Positions 17,149-26,060 of a stretch of 43,720 nucleotides of DNA are shown one piece after another (the stretch's first letter is position 1; each line of letters begins with the position of its first letter). The position numbers and the translations under genes were made by a program. The stretch lies in NCBI RefSeq assembly GCF_016757215.1, contig NZ_JAESIY010000020.1, forward strand, positions 1 to 43,720, given 5' to 3'. The DNA is from Fulvivirga sediminis. Its GTDB lineage: Bacteria > Bacteroidota > Bacteroidia > Cytophagales > Cyclobacteriaceae. The notes under the pieces are model-generated. The model had not been told where the DNA came from. It did no database searches and worked only from the letters and a program-made list of their open reading frames with translations.

Positions 17149-18708
17149 ATGAGAAAAACAATGGCCTTTTTTCTGTTGGTAATAGTTTTGTTTTCCTTTC
17201 CCAAGCTTAGCGCTCAGCACCGTATTATGCTTGAGACAAAGCAAAATACTGTATCTACCGCTCGAATGAAAGTTTTAGCCTTGCCATTTCCCTCTAGAAC
17301 TCAAATTATATCGCACCATGAAGATAGTGTTTTGCTATATACTTTTTCAAATCAGCTCTCCTTAGATTCCATTCTAAAAGCCTACAAAACATGTGCGGCA
17401 TTCACTCAGGTGGAGCCAGATTACAAGGGTGAGGCCGCAGGGCATCCATATCAAACGCCTGATGATCAGGTTTTTTCAAAACAATGGTACTTAAATAATG
17501 ATGGTAGTAGTTCTGCCTCTGCCAGAGCGGGGGCAGACATCAATATAAGTCCAGCCTGGAAAATCACTACAGGCAAGGAAAATATAACAGTGGCCATTTT
17601 AGATAGTGGCATAGACCCGGATAATCCTGACTTTCATGGTCGACTCTGGGAAAATAAAAACGAAATACCGGGCAATGGAATTGATGATGATAATAATGGA
17701 TACATTGACGATGATCGTGGTTGGAACTTTGTCAGCTCCAATAACTTGCCCTGGGATGATCAGGGTCATGGCACGGCGGTGGCCGGTTTATTAGCCGCTA
17801 CCGGGAACAACCGCTACGGCATGGCGGGGGTAGATTGGCACTGTAAGTTGATGATTTGCAAAACGCTGGATTCAAACCTTGAAGGCTATTACAGTCAGTG
17901 GATAGAAGCCATTTACTACGCCGTGGATCATGGTGCTGATATCATTAATTTTTCCATGATCGGTCGTCAACCTTCGGGGCTGTTAGAGGAGGCGATCAAA
18001 TATGCCAGCTCACGAGGCGTAATGGTGGTGGCCAGTATGGGTAATGATAACAATGAGACACCTTGTTATCCCGCCGCTTATCCTACCACACTTGCTGTAG
18101 GTGCCACTGATGAGCAGGACCACAGGAAGGACGCAGGTACAAAAGGAAGTAATTTTGGACAGCACATCGATGTAATGGCGCCGGGTAATAATATGTATAG
18201 CTACGGACAGGAAAAACTTTGGTCAGGTACCTCTATGTCTGCCCCCTTAGTGTCAGGAATTGCAGCTTTAATAAAAGGAGGACGGCCGAATTTGAATGAC
18301 AAGGAAATTAAAGCAATCATTATACAAGGTAGCGAAGATCAAGTTGGGGATTTGTCAGAAGATAAACCAGGCTGGGATAGATACTACGGCTGGGGCCGGG
18401 TGAATGCCTACAATAGCCTTGTTCTGTTGCAAAATCTTCGTTCATGGACAATGGAGGGCGTTTTAAACATTTTTCCTAACCCGAGTAAAGGTATTATTCA
18501 TGTAAATTACAAAAGCAGAGAACAGCAAGATTTGCAACTGAGCATTGTAGATGCAAAAGGGAAGCTGCATCATAAGGCCAACTTGAAATTCAACCAAAAA
18601 AATGAAATTAGCCTTTCATTGGATTTATCAACTTTCTCTCCCGGTATCTATTACCTCATTATTCAAGAAAATGAAAGGAAATTGAGCAGGGTAGTAGTTA
18701 TAGATTGA
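17149..18708 (+). CDS. Subtilisin-like (S8) serine peptidase with T9SS sorting domain
   Basis: A 519-residue protein with a signal peptide ending near KLSAQ and a short propeptide-like region. The S8 catalytic domain has all three active residues in good motifs: D152 in AILDSGID, H207 in DQGHGTAVAG and S362 in WSGTSMSAP. The C-terminal 75 residues (NIFPNPSKGI ... VVVID) are a type A T9SS sorting domain, so the protease acts outside the cell. It is the last gene of the run that starts with the ECF sigma factor and lies 3 bases after the propeller lipoprotein gene. It may mature a surface protein of this locus or cut a protein substrate to peptides for the receptor. Confidence 0.9.
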   Translation: MRKTMAFFLLVIVLFSFPKLSAQHRIMLETKQNTVSTARMKVLALPFPSRTQIISHHEDSVLLYTFSNQLSLDSILKAYKTCAAFTQVEPDYKGEAAGHPYQTPDDQVFSKQWYLNNDGSSSASARAGADINISPAWKITTGKENITVAILDSGIDPDNPDFHGRLWENKNEIPGNGIDDDNNGYIDDDRGWNFVSSNNLPWDDQGHGTAVAGLLAATGNNRYGMAGVDWHCKLMICKTLDSNLEGYYSQWIEAIYYAVDHGADIINFSMIGRQPSGLLEEAIKYASSRGVMVVASMGNDNNETPCYPAAYPTTLAVGATDEQDHRKDAGTKGSNFGQHIDVMAPGNNMYSYGQEKLWSGTSMSAPLVSGIAALIKGGRPNLNDKEIKAIIIQGSEDQVGDLSEDKPGWDRYYGWGRVNAYNSLVLLQNLRSWTMEGVLNIFPNPSKGIIHVNYKSREQQDLQLSIVDAKGKLHHKANLKFNQKNEISLSLDLSTFSPGIYYLIIQENERKLSRVVVID

Positions 18709-19197
18709 TGGGCATATGAATGAAAACCCATGTGTCCCATTTCTTGATAGCATTTTGCTACCATCAATGAGCTTATTGGTGATACTGTTTAGGACTGCGT
18801 ATGATCATATCTCTATCAATCATCTTCCGATTGCTGTCATAAATACATTCTATCCTTCTAAGAAAAAAAGCATTTGTGGATACGCTAAAAAACAGAAGAT
18901 CCACTTTATTATTAGTATGTATTGACACTAATAATTGAGGAATAATTGTTTCACCTTTCTCAAATAGGGTAAAATGCTGATAATTATCCGACAATGCTAA
19001 CACTATTCCGACAACTAGGCAGCAGAACTAAAAGTAGTTGCTATTTTTATAGGGTAATAATGATTTTTTTTAAAGAATAATTTGATAGATAGAAGCTAGC
19101 TCTTGAATGAGGGTATAACTATTTTATACTGATCGTTTTTTGGATAGAGTCTCTTCAATGAGAGCTTATTTTAGCGAATTTGAAACCATAAAATGTT
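18709..19197. other. Intergenic region, 489 bases, no convincing gene
   Basis: Very AT-rich. It contains a perfect inverted repeat ATTATTAGT/ACTAATAAT at 18908-18935. Short open frames of about 70 codons on both strands show no family resemblance and start poorly. The promoter of the small lipoprotein gene at 19198 should lie at the right end. Confidence 0.4.
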
Positions 19198-19704
19198 ATG
19201 AAAGCATATCAAGTAATAATTATAGGTTTAATGGCTCAGGCTATTATTTTAGGTTGTGGGGAAAAGAGAAATGAAGATAAGTCTGCTCACGAGGTGAAAA
19301 ATGAAGCTTTTTCTGAAGAGGTAAAAGACTCTGAGCAGACGTTGGCAGATTCGGTTAATCAAGAAAAGGATGAACCAAGAGAAATGGATAATTTTGATAT
19401 GCTTCAAGGAAAATGGCAGAGCATTAATGATGCATCCAGTTACTTAGTTTTTCACGGAGATAGAAGAAAAGAAATTACTTTAGGACTCGAAAATGAGCTT
19501 GATGAGAAATTTTCAATCTCAAATAATTGCGAAAGTACGTCAGATTCAAATGGAGCAGAGCAAAGTACACAGGGAAACTATATCAGAGTAGCAGAAAGTG
19601 ATATGTGCTGGTATATCATTAAACTAAATGCTGATACACTTTCCATGTCATATGTTGGACGAGGAAATACATTGACTTATAAGAAGGTGAAAAATAACCC
19701 TTGA
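19198..19704 (+). CDS. Small lipoprotein, lipocalin-like size, function unknown
   Basis: A 168-residue protein with lipobox IILGC (C20). A charged, low-complexity linker rich in Glu and Lys (about residues 22-64) is followed by a compact domain from MLQGKWQSINDASSYLVF to the end. A GxW near the first strand and alternating polar/hydrophobic strands recall lipocalin-like domains (LQGKW...), but the match is only to a general pattern. It stands alone between the subtilase and the SusC gene. Confidence 0.6.
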   Translation: MKAYQVIIIGLMAQAIILGCGEKRNEDKSAHEVKNEAFSEEVKDSEQTLADSVNQEKDEPREMDNFDMLQGKWQSINDASSYLVFHGDRRKEITLGLENELDEKFSISNNCESTSDSNGAEQSTQGNYIRVAESDMCWYIIKLNADTLSMSYVGRGNTLTYKKVKNNP

Positions 19705-20279
19705 ATGAATATCCGTTACCATTATTAATGCTTTTGCTTGCACGTTGTAGCCTTTATTTGCCATAGCTGGTACATGATTTTGTAAGTCTTGGGAGTAAGT
19801 TCATTTTTCTAAAATCTAATAGGTATTAACTTTGTCCCGCACCGAGTTGATTTCATAGGAAATACAGCCAGATTCTTTAAGCAATAATCATAGGGTTTAT
19901 TATTAGGGTAAGTTAGAGGTACCTAGTTCATTGCCTTCCACGCTCTTACGAGAATTGATCACCGATCTCCATGCCTCAGTTACCTTATGAACAGCCTAAA
20001 GCCGTTATGCTACATCCCATTGAGAGTGGCTTCGAAATAATATAAATCCTTGTAAAAAATTAATAGGGCAAATATTTTACACTAAATCGGTTTTTCAGAA
20101 TAAAGTTCTTTAAAAAGCTCATATTTCCATTAAATCATACTTACTTTTTGTTTTTGACAGGTATGTAAGTTATAAGCATTTCCTCATTTGAATAATTAAA
20201 TTCAAGTATATAATGGATTTTCATTCATCTCTATTTGTCAGCTGTTACCGGATTCTAAAGAGTTCAATCCTGATAATAA
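19705..20279. other. Intergenic region upstream of the xylan locus, no gene seen
   Basis: About 575 bases before the first operator. No reading frame with family resemblance. Part of 19840-20030 is less AT-rich than its surroundings and may be a decayed coding remnant, but I cannot identify it. Confidence 0.4.
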
Positions 20280-20291
20280 GCAATCGGTTGC
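20280..20291. promoter_or_regulatory. LacI-type operator, copy A (susC upstream)
   Basis: GCAATCGGTTGC, a near-palindrome with core CAATCGGTTG, followed by ATTATTA. The same 18-base string GCAATCGGTTGCATTATT, up to its last bases, occurs again at 28452 before the esterase gene. Confidence 0.6.
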
Positions 20292-20344
20292 ATTATTATA
20301 TATGTGTCTTACGAAGTAATAAGGGTAGGTTAATATTATTTTTT

Positions 20345-20360
20345 ACACAATCGATTGCGT
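20345..20360. promoter_or_regulatory. LacI-type operator, copy B (susC upstream)
   Basis: ACACAATCGATTGCGT, with the perfect 10-base palindrome CAATCGATTG at its centre. The identical 16-mer occurs at 36292 upstream of the GH115 gene. The perfect centre with a central CG is the typical form for LacI-family regulators. Confidence 0.75.
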
Positions 20361-20399
20361 AAATGTGAAATGTTTTATAATTTAAGATCGTAATTAAAT

Positions 20400-20416
20400 A
20401 TCAATCGATTTCATTA
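20400..20416. promoter_or_regulatory. LacI-type operator, copy C (susC upstream)
   Basis: ATCAATCGATTTCATTA keeps the left half and centre of the motif (CAATCGATT) with a one-base defect on the right. It is 54 bases from copy B centre to centre and 68 bases upstream of the susC start codon, so it may overlap the promoter. Confidence 0.5.
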
Positions 20417-20483
20417 TTTTAAATGTAGGTTTTATACTGATTTAATGTATAAAATTAACATTGATCACGCTAATTAACATATT

Positions 20484-23400
20484 ATGGGAAAAAAGCTACT
20501 ATTTTATTGTTTAGGAAACGATTCCAGTATTCGTTTCTTAATCGTTAGTACAGTAATTATGCTGTACTCATTTACCACTTACGGTCAGCAAAATGCTGTC
20601 ACAGGTAAAGTGTTAGGGGAGGATGGTTCTGAGCCATTACCAGGTGTGGCTGTAATGGTGAAAGGAACTAACCTAGGAACTGTAACCGATATAAATGGAG
20701 ACTTTACGGTTAACGCAGGACCAAAAGATGTGCTTGTTTTCTCTTTCGTAGGATTCGCTACTCAAGAGGTGCCGGTAGGCACACAAACAAGTATAAACAT
20801 TACTTTGTCAGAAGATATTACTGCTTTAGAAGAAGTGGTGGTTATAGGTTACGGTAGCCAGAATAAGGAGTCCGTAACAGGATCAGTTGTTTCTTTAGGA
20901 GGAGCTGAAGTAAGAGAGGTGCCTACCGGAAATGTTACCTCTGCTTTACAAGGTCGTATGGCTGGTGTGGAGATGACTCAAACATCTTCCAAGCCAGGTG
21001 CATCTATGCAGATCAGAATTCGTGGTGTACGTTCACTCAGCGGCGAAAACGATCCATTAATAGTTCTTGATGGGGTGCCGTTTGCTGGTTCTCTTAGTGA
21101 TCTTGACCCTAACAGTATTAAGAGTGTTGATATTCTTAAAGATGCCTCTGCTACCGCTATTTATGGATCAAGAGGAGCTAATGGTGTAATTTTAGTTACT
21201 ACCAATAAGGGTAGACAAGGTCAAAAAGCTCGTTTTACTTATGATAGTTTTTACGGTATAAAGACACTTTTCGCCCCTTATCCTATGATGGATGGGCCGC
21301 AGTTTGTTGCACTTAGAAAAGCTCGTGGACAATTCTCTAATGGTATAGATGAAGTAGATGATGTAAATACAGACTGGCAAGATAAATTTTATAAAAACAG
21401 TTCTGTTCAAAGTCACAATGTAGGAGTATCTGGAGGTACTGAAAACGGTAATTACTCATTTGGTATTGGTTATTTAGATGATAAAGCAATCATTCCAGAG
21501 CAAAACTATAAGCGTTATTCAATGAGAGCCTCTCTCGACCAATATTTAGGTAAATATTTTAGAGTAGGTTTTTCTTCTAACAATAACTATAGTATTACTA
21601 ACGGAGCTAACTTGGGGTTGTATAGTGTTTTAAGTGCTTCACCTATTGCTGATCCTTATAATGAAGATGGGTCAGAGAAAAGGGTGATAAGCATGGCCCA
21701 AGATGATCAGTGGGTATATACAAGAAATAGTATTAAAGGATTAGGAGATGGTTGGATAGACCAAAATAAGGTTTTTGGATCTTATAATAATGTATATGGA
21801 GAGGTAAGTATTCCAGGCGTTGAAGGTCTTAAATATAGAGCTAACTTAGGCTTAAACTACCGTTCTAGCAATAGTGGTAGTTACACAGGACGAGGGGTCT
21901 TCAATGTAAATGAAGCTACAGTTTCTACAGCTTCTATAGGAAGCTCTACTACTACTAGCTGGGTGATAGAGAACCTACTTACTTATGATAAAACGTTTGG
22001 AAGTAAACATAATATTAATTTAACAGCTCTATATTCTGCTCAGGAAGATAGTTATAACAGCTCATTGGTTTCAGCAAGAGATGTGCCTAGTGACGCTTTG
22101 CAGTATTATAACCTAGGTCAGGCTACAGGGCAAATTACCATTGACCCAAATAGCCAAAACTATACAGTATGGGGCCTACAATCATATATGGGTAGAGCGA
22201 TGTACTCTTATGATGAAAAGTACATGCTTACAGCAACCTTCCGTGCAGATGGTTCTTCAAGATTGGCGCCAGGTCATAAATGGCACGCATACCCTGCAGT
22301 ATCTGCCGGGTGGAATATTTCAGAAGAAAATTTTATGAGTAATGTAGGTCTTATTAATAACTTAAAATTAAGAGTAGGTTATGGTCAAACATCAAACCAG
22401 GCTATAGCACCTTATTCTACTTTAGGAAGGTTGAGCACAAGACCTTATAATTTCGGCCCAGATAACTATGATGTAGGTTACTATCTTACTGAAGTATCTA
22501 ATGATGAATTGGGATGGGAGTTTTCTCAAACCTGGAATTATGCTTTAGAGTTTGCTTTATTGAATAATAGATTGTCTGGTACTTTGGAGTATTATACCTC
22601 TAAGACAAGTGACGTTTTAAATAGCGTTAATCTACCCATTACCTCAGGAGTAAATACTGTTAATGCCAACGTAGGAGCCATTGAGAATAAGGGTTTAGAG
22701 CTAGCCTTAAATGGAGTTATTCTTGATAATGCTAATGGTTGGACTTGGGAAGCCGGACTTAATATCTATGGAAACCGAAATAAAATCACCGAATTATCTT
22801 CTGGAACAGATAGAGATGAAGCTAACTGGTGGTTTGTAGGACATCCTGTGAATGTTATTTATGACTACAACAAAATAGGTTTATGGCAAGCGGGAGATGC
22901 ATATCAGGATATATTAGAACCAGGACCTTTTGATGCTAAAACAAGAGACACCATATTAGGTTCGATTAAAGTTGAGTATACCGGAGAATATGATAGCGAA
23001 GGTAAACCAGTAAGAGCCATAGGACCAGATGATAGAAAAATCATTGATGTTAACCCTAAGTTTCAGGGTGGTTTTAATACGAGAGTGTCATATAAAGGTT
23101 TTGATTTAAGTGTAATTGCAGCCTTTCAAAAAGGAGGAACACTTATCAGTACGCTTTATTCATCTTCAGGTTATTTGAATATGTTGAGTGGACGTAGAAA
23201 TAATGTTGATGTAGATTATTGGACTCCTGAGAATACTGACGCTGATTTCCCTAACCCTTTAGCTGTAAAAAGTGGAGACAATCCTAAATATGGAAGTACT
23301 TTAGGTTACTTTGATGCTTCATATTTTAAAATTCGTACTATCTCTTTGGGATATAACTTTCAGCAAGACTGGGTGAAAAATGCTGGTATCGAGCGTTTGA

Positions 23401-23597
23401 GACTTTATTTTACAGTTCAAAATGCGTTGGTAATGTTTTCTCCTTATCATAGAGAGTCAGGTATGGATCCTGAAACTAATTCTTATGGAGATGAGAACGC
23501 AGCAACAACCGATGCTTATCAAAAAAGGTTGTTAACCATTGGAACTAACACTCCATCAACTCGCAATTTTACACTTGGTCTTAATTTGACATTTTAA
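20484..23597 (+). CDS. SusC/RagA-family TonB-linked outer-membrane transporter
   Basis: A 1037-residue protein, typical SusC length. Signal peptide to about residue 35, then the carboxypeptidase-regulatory-like domain (VTGKVLGEDGSEPLPGVAV), the linker ALEEVVVIGYGSQNKESVTG, and the plug with the SusC signature LKDASATAIYGSRGANGVI. The beta-barrel ends STRNFTLGLNLTF. It imports oligosaccharides across the outer membrane with its SusD partner, which starts 3 bases downstream. Three copies of the shared operator lie 70-200 bases upstream. From the enzymes in the locus the cargo is probably (methyl)glucuronoxylan oligosaccharides. Confidence 0.95.
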   Translation: MGKKLLFYCLGNDSSIRFLIVSTVIMLYSFTTYGQQNAVTGKVLGEDGSEPLPGVAVMVKGTNLGTVTDINGDFTVNAGPKDVLVFSFVGFATQEVPVGTQTSINITLSEDITALEEVVVIGYGSQNKESVTGSVVSLGGAEVREVPTGNVTSALQGRMAGVEMTQTSSKPGASMQIRIRGVRSLSGENDPLIVLDGVPFAGSLSDLDPNSIKSVDILKDASATAIYGSRGANGVILVTTNKGRQGQKARFTYDSFYGIKTLFAPYPMMDGPQFVALRKARGQFSNGIDEVDDVNTDWQDKFYKNSSVQSHNVGVSGGTENGNYSFGIGYLDDKAIIPEQNYKRYSMRASLDQYLGKYFRVGFSSNNNYSITNGANLGLYSVLSASPIADPYNEDGSEKRVISMAQDDQWVYTRNSIKGLGDGWIDQNKVFGSYNNVYGEVSIPGVEGLKYRANLGLNYRSSNSGSYTGRGVFNVNEATVSTASIGSSTTTSWVIENLLTYDKTFGSKHNINLTALYSAQEDSYNSSLVSARDVPSDALQYYNLGQATGQITIDPNSQNYTVWGLQSYMGRAMYSYDEKYMLTATFRADGSSRLAPGHKWHAYPAVSAGWNISEENFMSNVGLINNLKLRVGYGQTSNQAIAPYSTLGRLSTRPYNFGPDNYDVGYYLTEVSNDELGWEFSQTWNYALEFALLNNRLSGTLEYYTSKTSDVLNSVNLPITSGVNTVNANVGAIENKGLELALNGVILDNANGWTWEAGLNIYGNRNKITELSSGTDRDEANWWFVGHPVNVIYDYNKIGLWQAGDAYQDILEPGPFDAKTRDTILGSIKVEYTGEYDSEGKPVRAIGPDDRKIIDVNPKFQGGFNTRVSYKGFDLSVIAAFQKGGTLISTLYSSSGYLNMLSGRRNNVDVDYWTPENTDADFPNPLAVKSGDNPKYGSTLGYFDASYFKIRTISLGYNFQQDWVKNAGIERLRLYFTVQNALVMFSPYHRESGMDPETNSYGDENAATTDAYQKRLLTIGTNTPSTRNFTLGLNLTF

Positions 23598-23600
23598 TCC

Positions 23601-25595
23601 ATGATTACAATGAATTATAAATATATAAAATCAACGGTGCGTGCTGCTTTAGTCGCATTACTATTGGTTGGCTGTTCTGATATTCTCGACGAACAACCAC
23701 GTAGCAATCTTACTCCGGAATTCTTTGAAACAGAAAAAGGGATACATGGTGGTGTTACCTCTTTATACGCCCATTTGAGATACATATACGGACAAGCTTA
23801 TTATTACAATACATGTGAAACAGGAACCGATGAAGCCACATTTGCACAAAGTGCAGATGATAACTTTAAGGTGATGGATCTTAGCCCTAATCAAACTCCT
23901 ATTAACCCGTCTAATAGTAGAAGTGATGCATTGTGGCAAGCTGCTTTTCCTAATATTAATATTGCTAGCGGTATTATAGAGCACGCTGACGAGGTAGGCG
24001 TTTCTGAGGACTTGGCTGCTGAAGCTAGGTTTTTCAGGGCATTTGACTATTTTATGCTTGTTCAAACCTTCGGAGGTGTGCCATTAGATTTAGGAGCTGG
24101 AGAGTTAGCTTTTAATACAAAGGCAGTTAGAACATCTGTTAGAAATACTGTGCCAGAGGTTTATACCAAAGCTATTTTCCCAGATCTTCTTTCAGCTGTA
24201 GAAAATTTACCTGAGAATCCCAGAATGACAGGTACTGTTACAAAAACAGTGGCTCGTTTATATTTAGCCAAGGCTTATCTTACCTATGGCTGGTGGTTGG
24301 AGAACCCTAATAACATACCTACTTACCCAGAGGCTAGTAGACAAGATCCTGATGGAAAGGATGCTCAATATTACTATCAGCAGGCGTATGACATTGCTAT
24401 GACAGCCATTAACAACCCTGGGCCTTATAGCTTACAGCCTACTTACTATGATGTAAATGTGGCCACTAATGATAGAAATAGTGAAATATTACTTTATGCA
24501 GATCATACCGAGTCAAGTGAGTACTATAATGGAGGTAGCTTGACCTATGGTAGTGGAGGAGCTCCTGATAATTTTGCGGTATGGATGATGACTTGGAACT
24601 ACACTAACATTCGTAGTAGTTCTAGCAGTACAAAATGGGATCCTATTAGTTCTGTTCAGAGAGAAGCAGAGCAGCATTTAGGTCGCCCTTGGACTCGTAT
24701 GTGCCCAACAATAGGAGTTATTGAAAATACTTTTGCAGATAAAACCAATGACTCTCGTTATGATGGTACTTTCACTACTGTGTATAGAGCCAATTATGAT
24801 AAAGCAGGCATAGATGGACCGGTTTATAATGCTAATTTTGAGGAGGCATTACCCGGAGATGCTATACTAACATTTTTGGATGAGGAGCCCGCTACGGCCA
24901 TTGATTATAGTGTCCGCGTTGATATCGATAGAAATGGTGATGGTGTAATAAGCGGTGATAATGAGGTTAATCAAGATCCTAGTAATATCGGTGCAGGTGT
25001 CTTGTCAGGAAGAAAAGATTTTGTGATAGGACCACGTGATATCAGTCGTATTGTTTATCCTGGCCTATGGAAGTTAGGAGTTTATCGTACTGATAACAAC
25101 GGAACATTAGGGCAGCCTAATGCTGCTAGTACCAGACCTTTCAATATCGCCAAATTCTCTGAGCTATATTTTGTGGCTGCAGAAGCTGCCGTAAAAGGAG
25201 CTACCGGTGCTATGAGTGCCAGAGACCTAATCAACGTAATAAGAGAAAGAGCAGGAAAGTGGCGTTTTGACAATAATGGTAATACTGAAAAGTTTGAAGA
25301 TAACAGTGCTGCTATGACTGCTGCTACTCCGGCTACCATAGATATTAACTATATCTTGATGGAGCGCTCTCGTGAGTATTATGGAGAAGGATATAGATGG
25401 TATGATTTAGTAAGAACCCAAAAATGGGCAGAATTGGCAGGTTCATATGAAATTGCCGGTATCAATTACTTTGACCATACGCCAGAATTGGTGACAAGAG
25501 ATATCAAACCATATCATTATCTTAGACCTATCCCTCAAGGACAGCTGGATGCTATGCAAGGGGCGACAGATGTTTATCAAAATCCTGGATATTAA
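23601..25595 (+). CDS. SusD/RagB-family glycan-binding surface lipoprotein
   Basis: A 664-residue lipoprotein, lipobox LLVGC with C25 followed by SDILDEQP, as usual for SusD proteins. The TPR-like helical core (EARFFRAFDYFMLVQTFGGVP, RLYLAKAYLTYGWWL) and the C-terminal SusD signature (MERSREYYGEGYRWYDLVRTQKWAEL, split here by usual variation) are clear. It is longer than many SusD proteins (500-600). It caps the SusC barrel and binds glycan at the cell surface. The gene begins 3 bases after susC, so they form one transcript. An ATG three codons in (23610) could be the true start. Confidence 0.95.
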   Translation: MITMNYKYIKSTVRAALVALLLVGCSDILDEQPRSNLTPEFFETEKGIHGGVTSLYAHLRYIYGQAYYYNTCETGTDEATFAQSADDNFKVMDLSPNQTPINPSNSRSDALWQAAFPNINIASGIIEHADEVGVSEDLAAEARFFRAFDYFMLVQTFGGVPLDLGAGELAFNTKAVRTSVRNTVPEVYTKAIFPDLLSAVENLPENPRMTGTVTKTVARLYLAKAYLTYGWWLENPNNIPTYPEASRQDPDGKDAQYYYQQAYDIAMTAINNPGPYSLQPTYYDVNVATNDRNSEILLYADHTESSEYYNGGSLTYGSGGAPDNFAVWMMTWNYTNIRSSSSSTKWDPISSVQREAEQHLGRPWTRMCPTIGVIENTFADKTNDSRYDGTFTTVYRANYDKAGIDGPVYNANFEEALPGDAILTFLDEEPATAIDYSVRVDIDRNGDGVISGDNEVNQDPSNIGAGVLSGRKDFVIGPRDISRIVYPGLWKLGVYRTDNNGTLGQPNAASTRPFNIAKFSELYFVAAEAAVKGATGAMSARDLINVIRERAGKWRFDNNGNTEKFEDNSAAMTAATPATIDINYILMERSREYYGEGYRWYDLVRTQKWAELAGSYEIAGINYFDHTPELVTRDIKPYHYLRPIPQGQLDAMQGATDVYQNPGY

Positions 25596-25632
25596 TAAAT
25601 TACTTTAGCATAATAGTTTCTTGTTGATATAG

Positions 25633-25665
25633 AAGGGCTGTCACTCATATGACAGCCCTTTTTTA
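25633..25665 (+). terminator. Intrinsic terminator after susCD
   Basis: A perfect 11-bp stem AAGGGCTGTCA/TGACAGCCCTT with a 6-base loop, followed by TTTTATT, 37 bases after the susD stop codon. It would separate susCD from what follows. Confidence 0.9.
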
Positions 25666-25708
25666 TTATCGTAAAAATTGGTAGCTATATAACATTGAAT
25701 CGGTTTAA

Positions 25709-25840
25709 AACTATTATCAGGTTGCTGGGTTGCTCAATCCTAAACTCGCCATCATAGGTATTAATCGTGGCATTGATAAGCGTTGCAGTGTATCTTTAGC
25801 GGAGATTTTAACTTATGGTACATTTAAAAATGATATATAG
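25709..25840 (+). other. Short open frame without start codon, possible coding remnant
   Basis: Between a TAA at 25706 and a TAG at 25838 lies a 43-codon frame without ATG containing LLNPKLAIIGINRGID and LAEILTYGTFKND. Its composition looks more protein-like than the surrounding AT-rich spacer, so it may be a relic of a lost gene of the locus. I recognise no family, and it could be chance. Confidence 0.2.
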
Positions 25841-25944
25841 ATACCATTCCTTCTCGAACTAATTATTTAGTTGTTTTGAAAGTGAAGATTAAAGGCAAAA
25901 TAGAGAAAAGGAATCCTAATTAACCAAATAGTTTCAAAATGAGA

Positions 25945-25981
25945 AGAGGGTTAACAGTTCACTGTTAACCCTCTCTTTTTC
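25945..25981 (+). terminator. Second intrinsic terminator, orphan
   Basis: A perfect 13-bp stem AGAGGGTTAACAG/CTGTTAACCCTCT around a TTCA loop, followed by CTTTTT on the plus strand. No complete gene lies between it and the terminator at 25633. It could be the end of a small RNA or a deleted gene, or act as a stability hairpin for the convergent GH30 transcript. Confidence 0.75.
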
Positions 25982-26060
25982 AATTTAATTGAGTTGTAAT
26001 CTAAATAAACTTTTAGTGTATCAATTCTGAATTAATTTAAATAATATACAATTATGGAGT

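Noticed and set aside
18716-19003. Short frames of about 70 codons on both strands after the subtilase gene
   Set aside because: AT-rich chance frames; neither has a family motif.
20088-20105. Operator-like CTAAATCGGTTTTT
   Set aside because: The left half CAA is missing and symmetry is poor.
25690-25710. Further operator copy at TTGAATCGGTTTA
   Set aside because: Only the central half matches and the outer bases of the palindrome are lost; not in front of a plus-strand gene.
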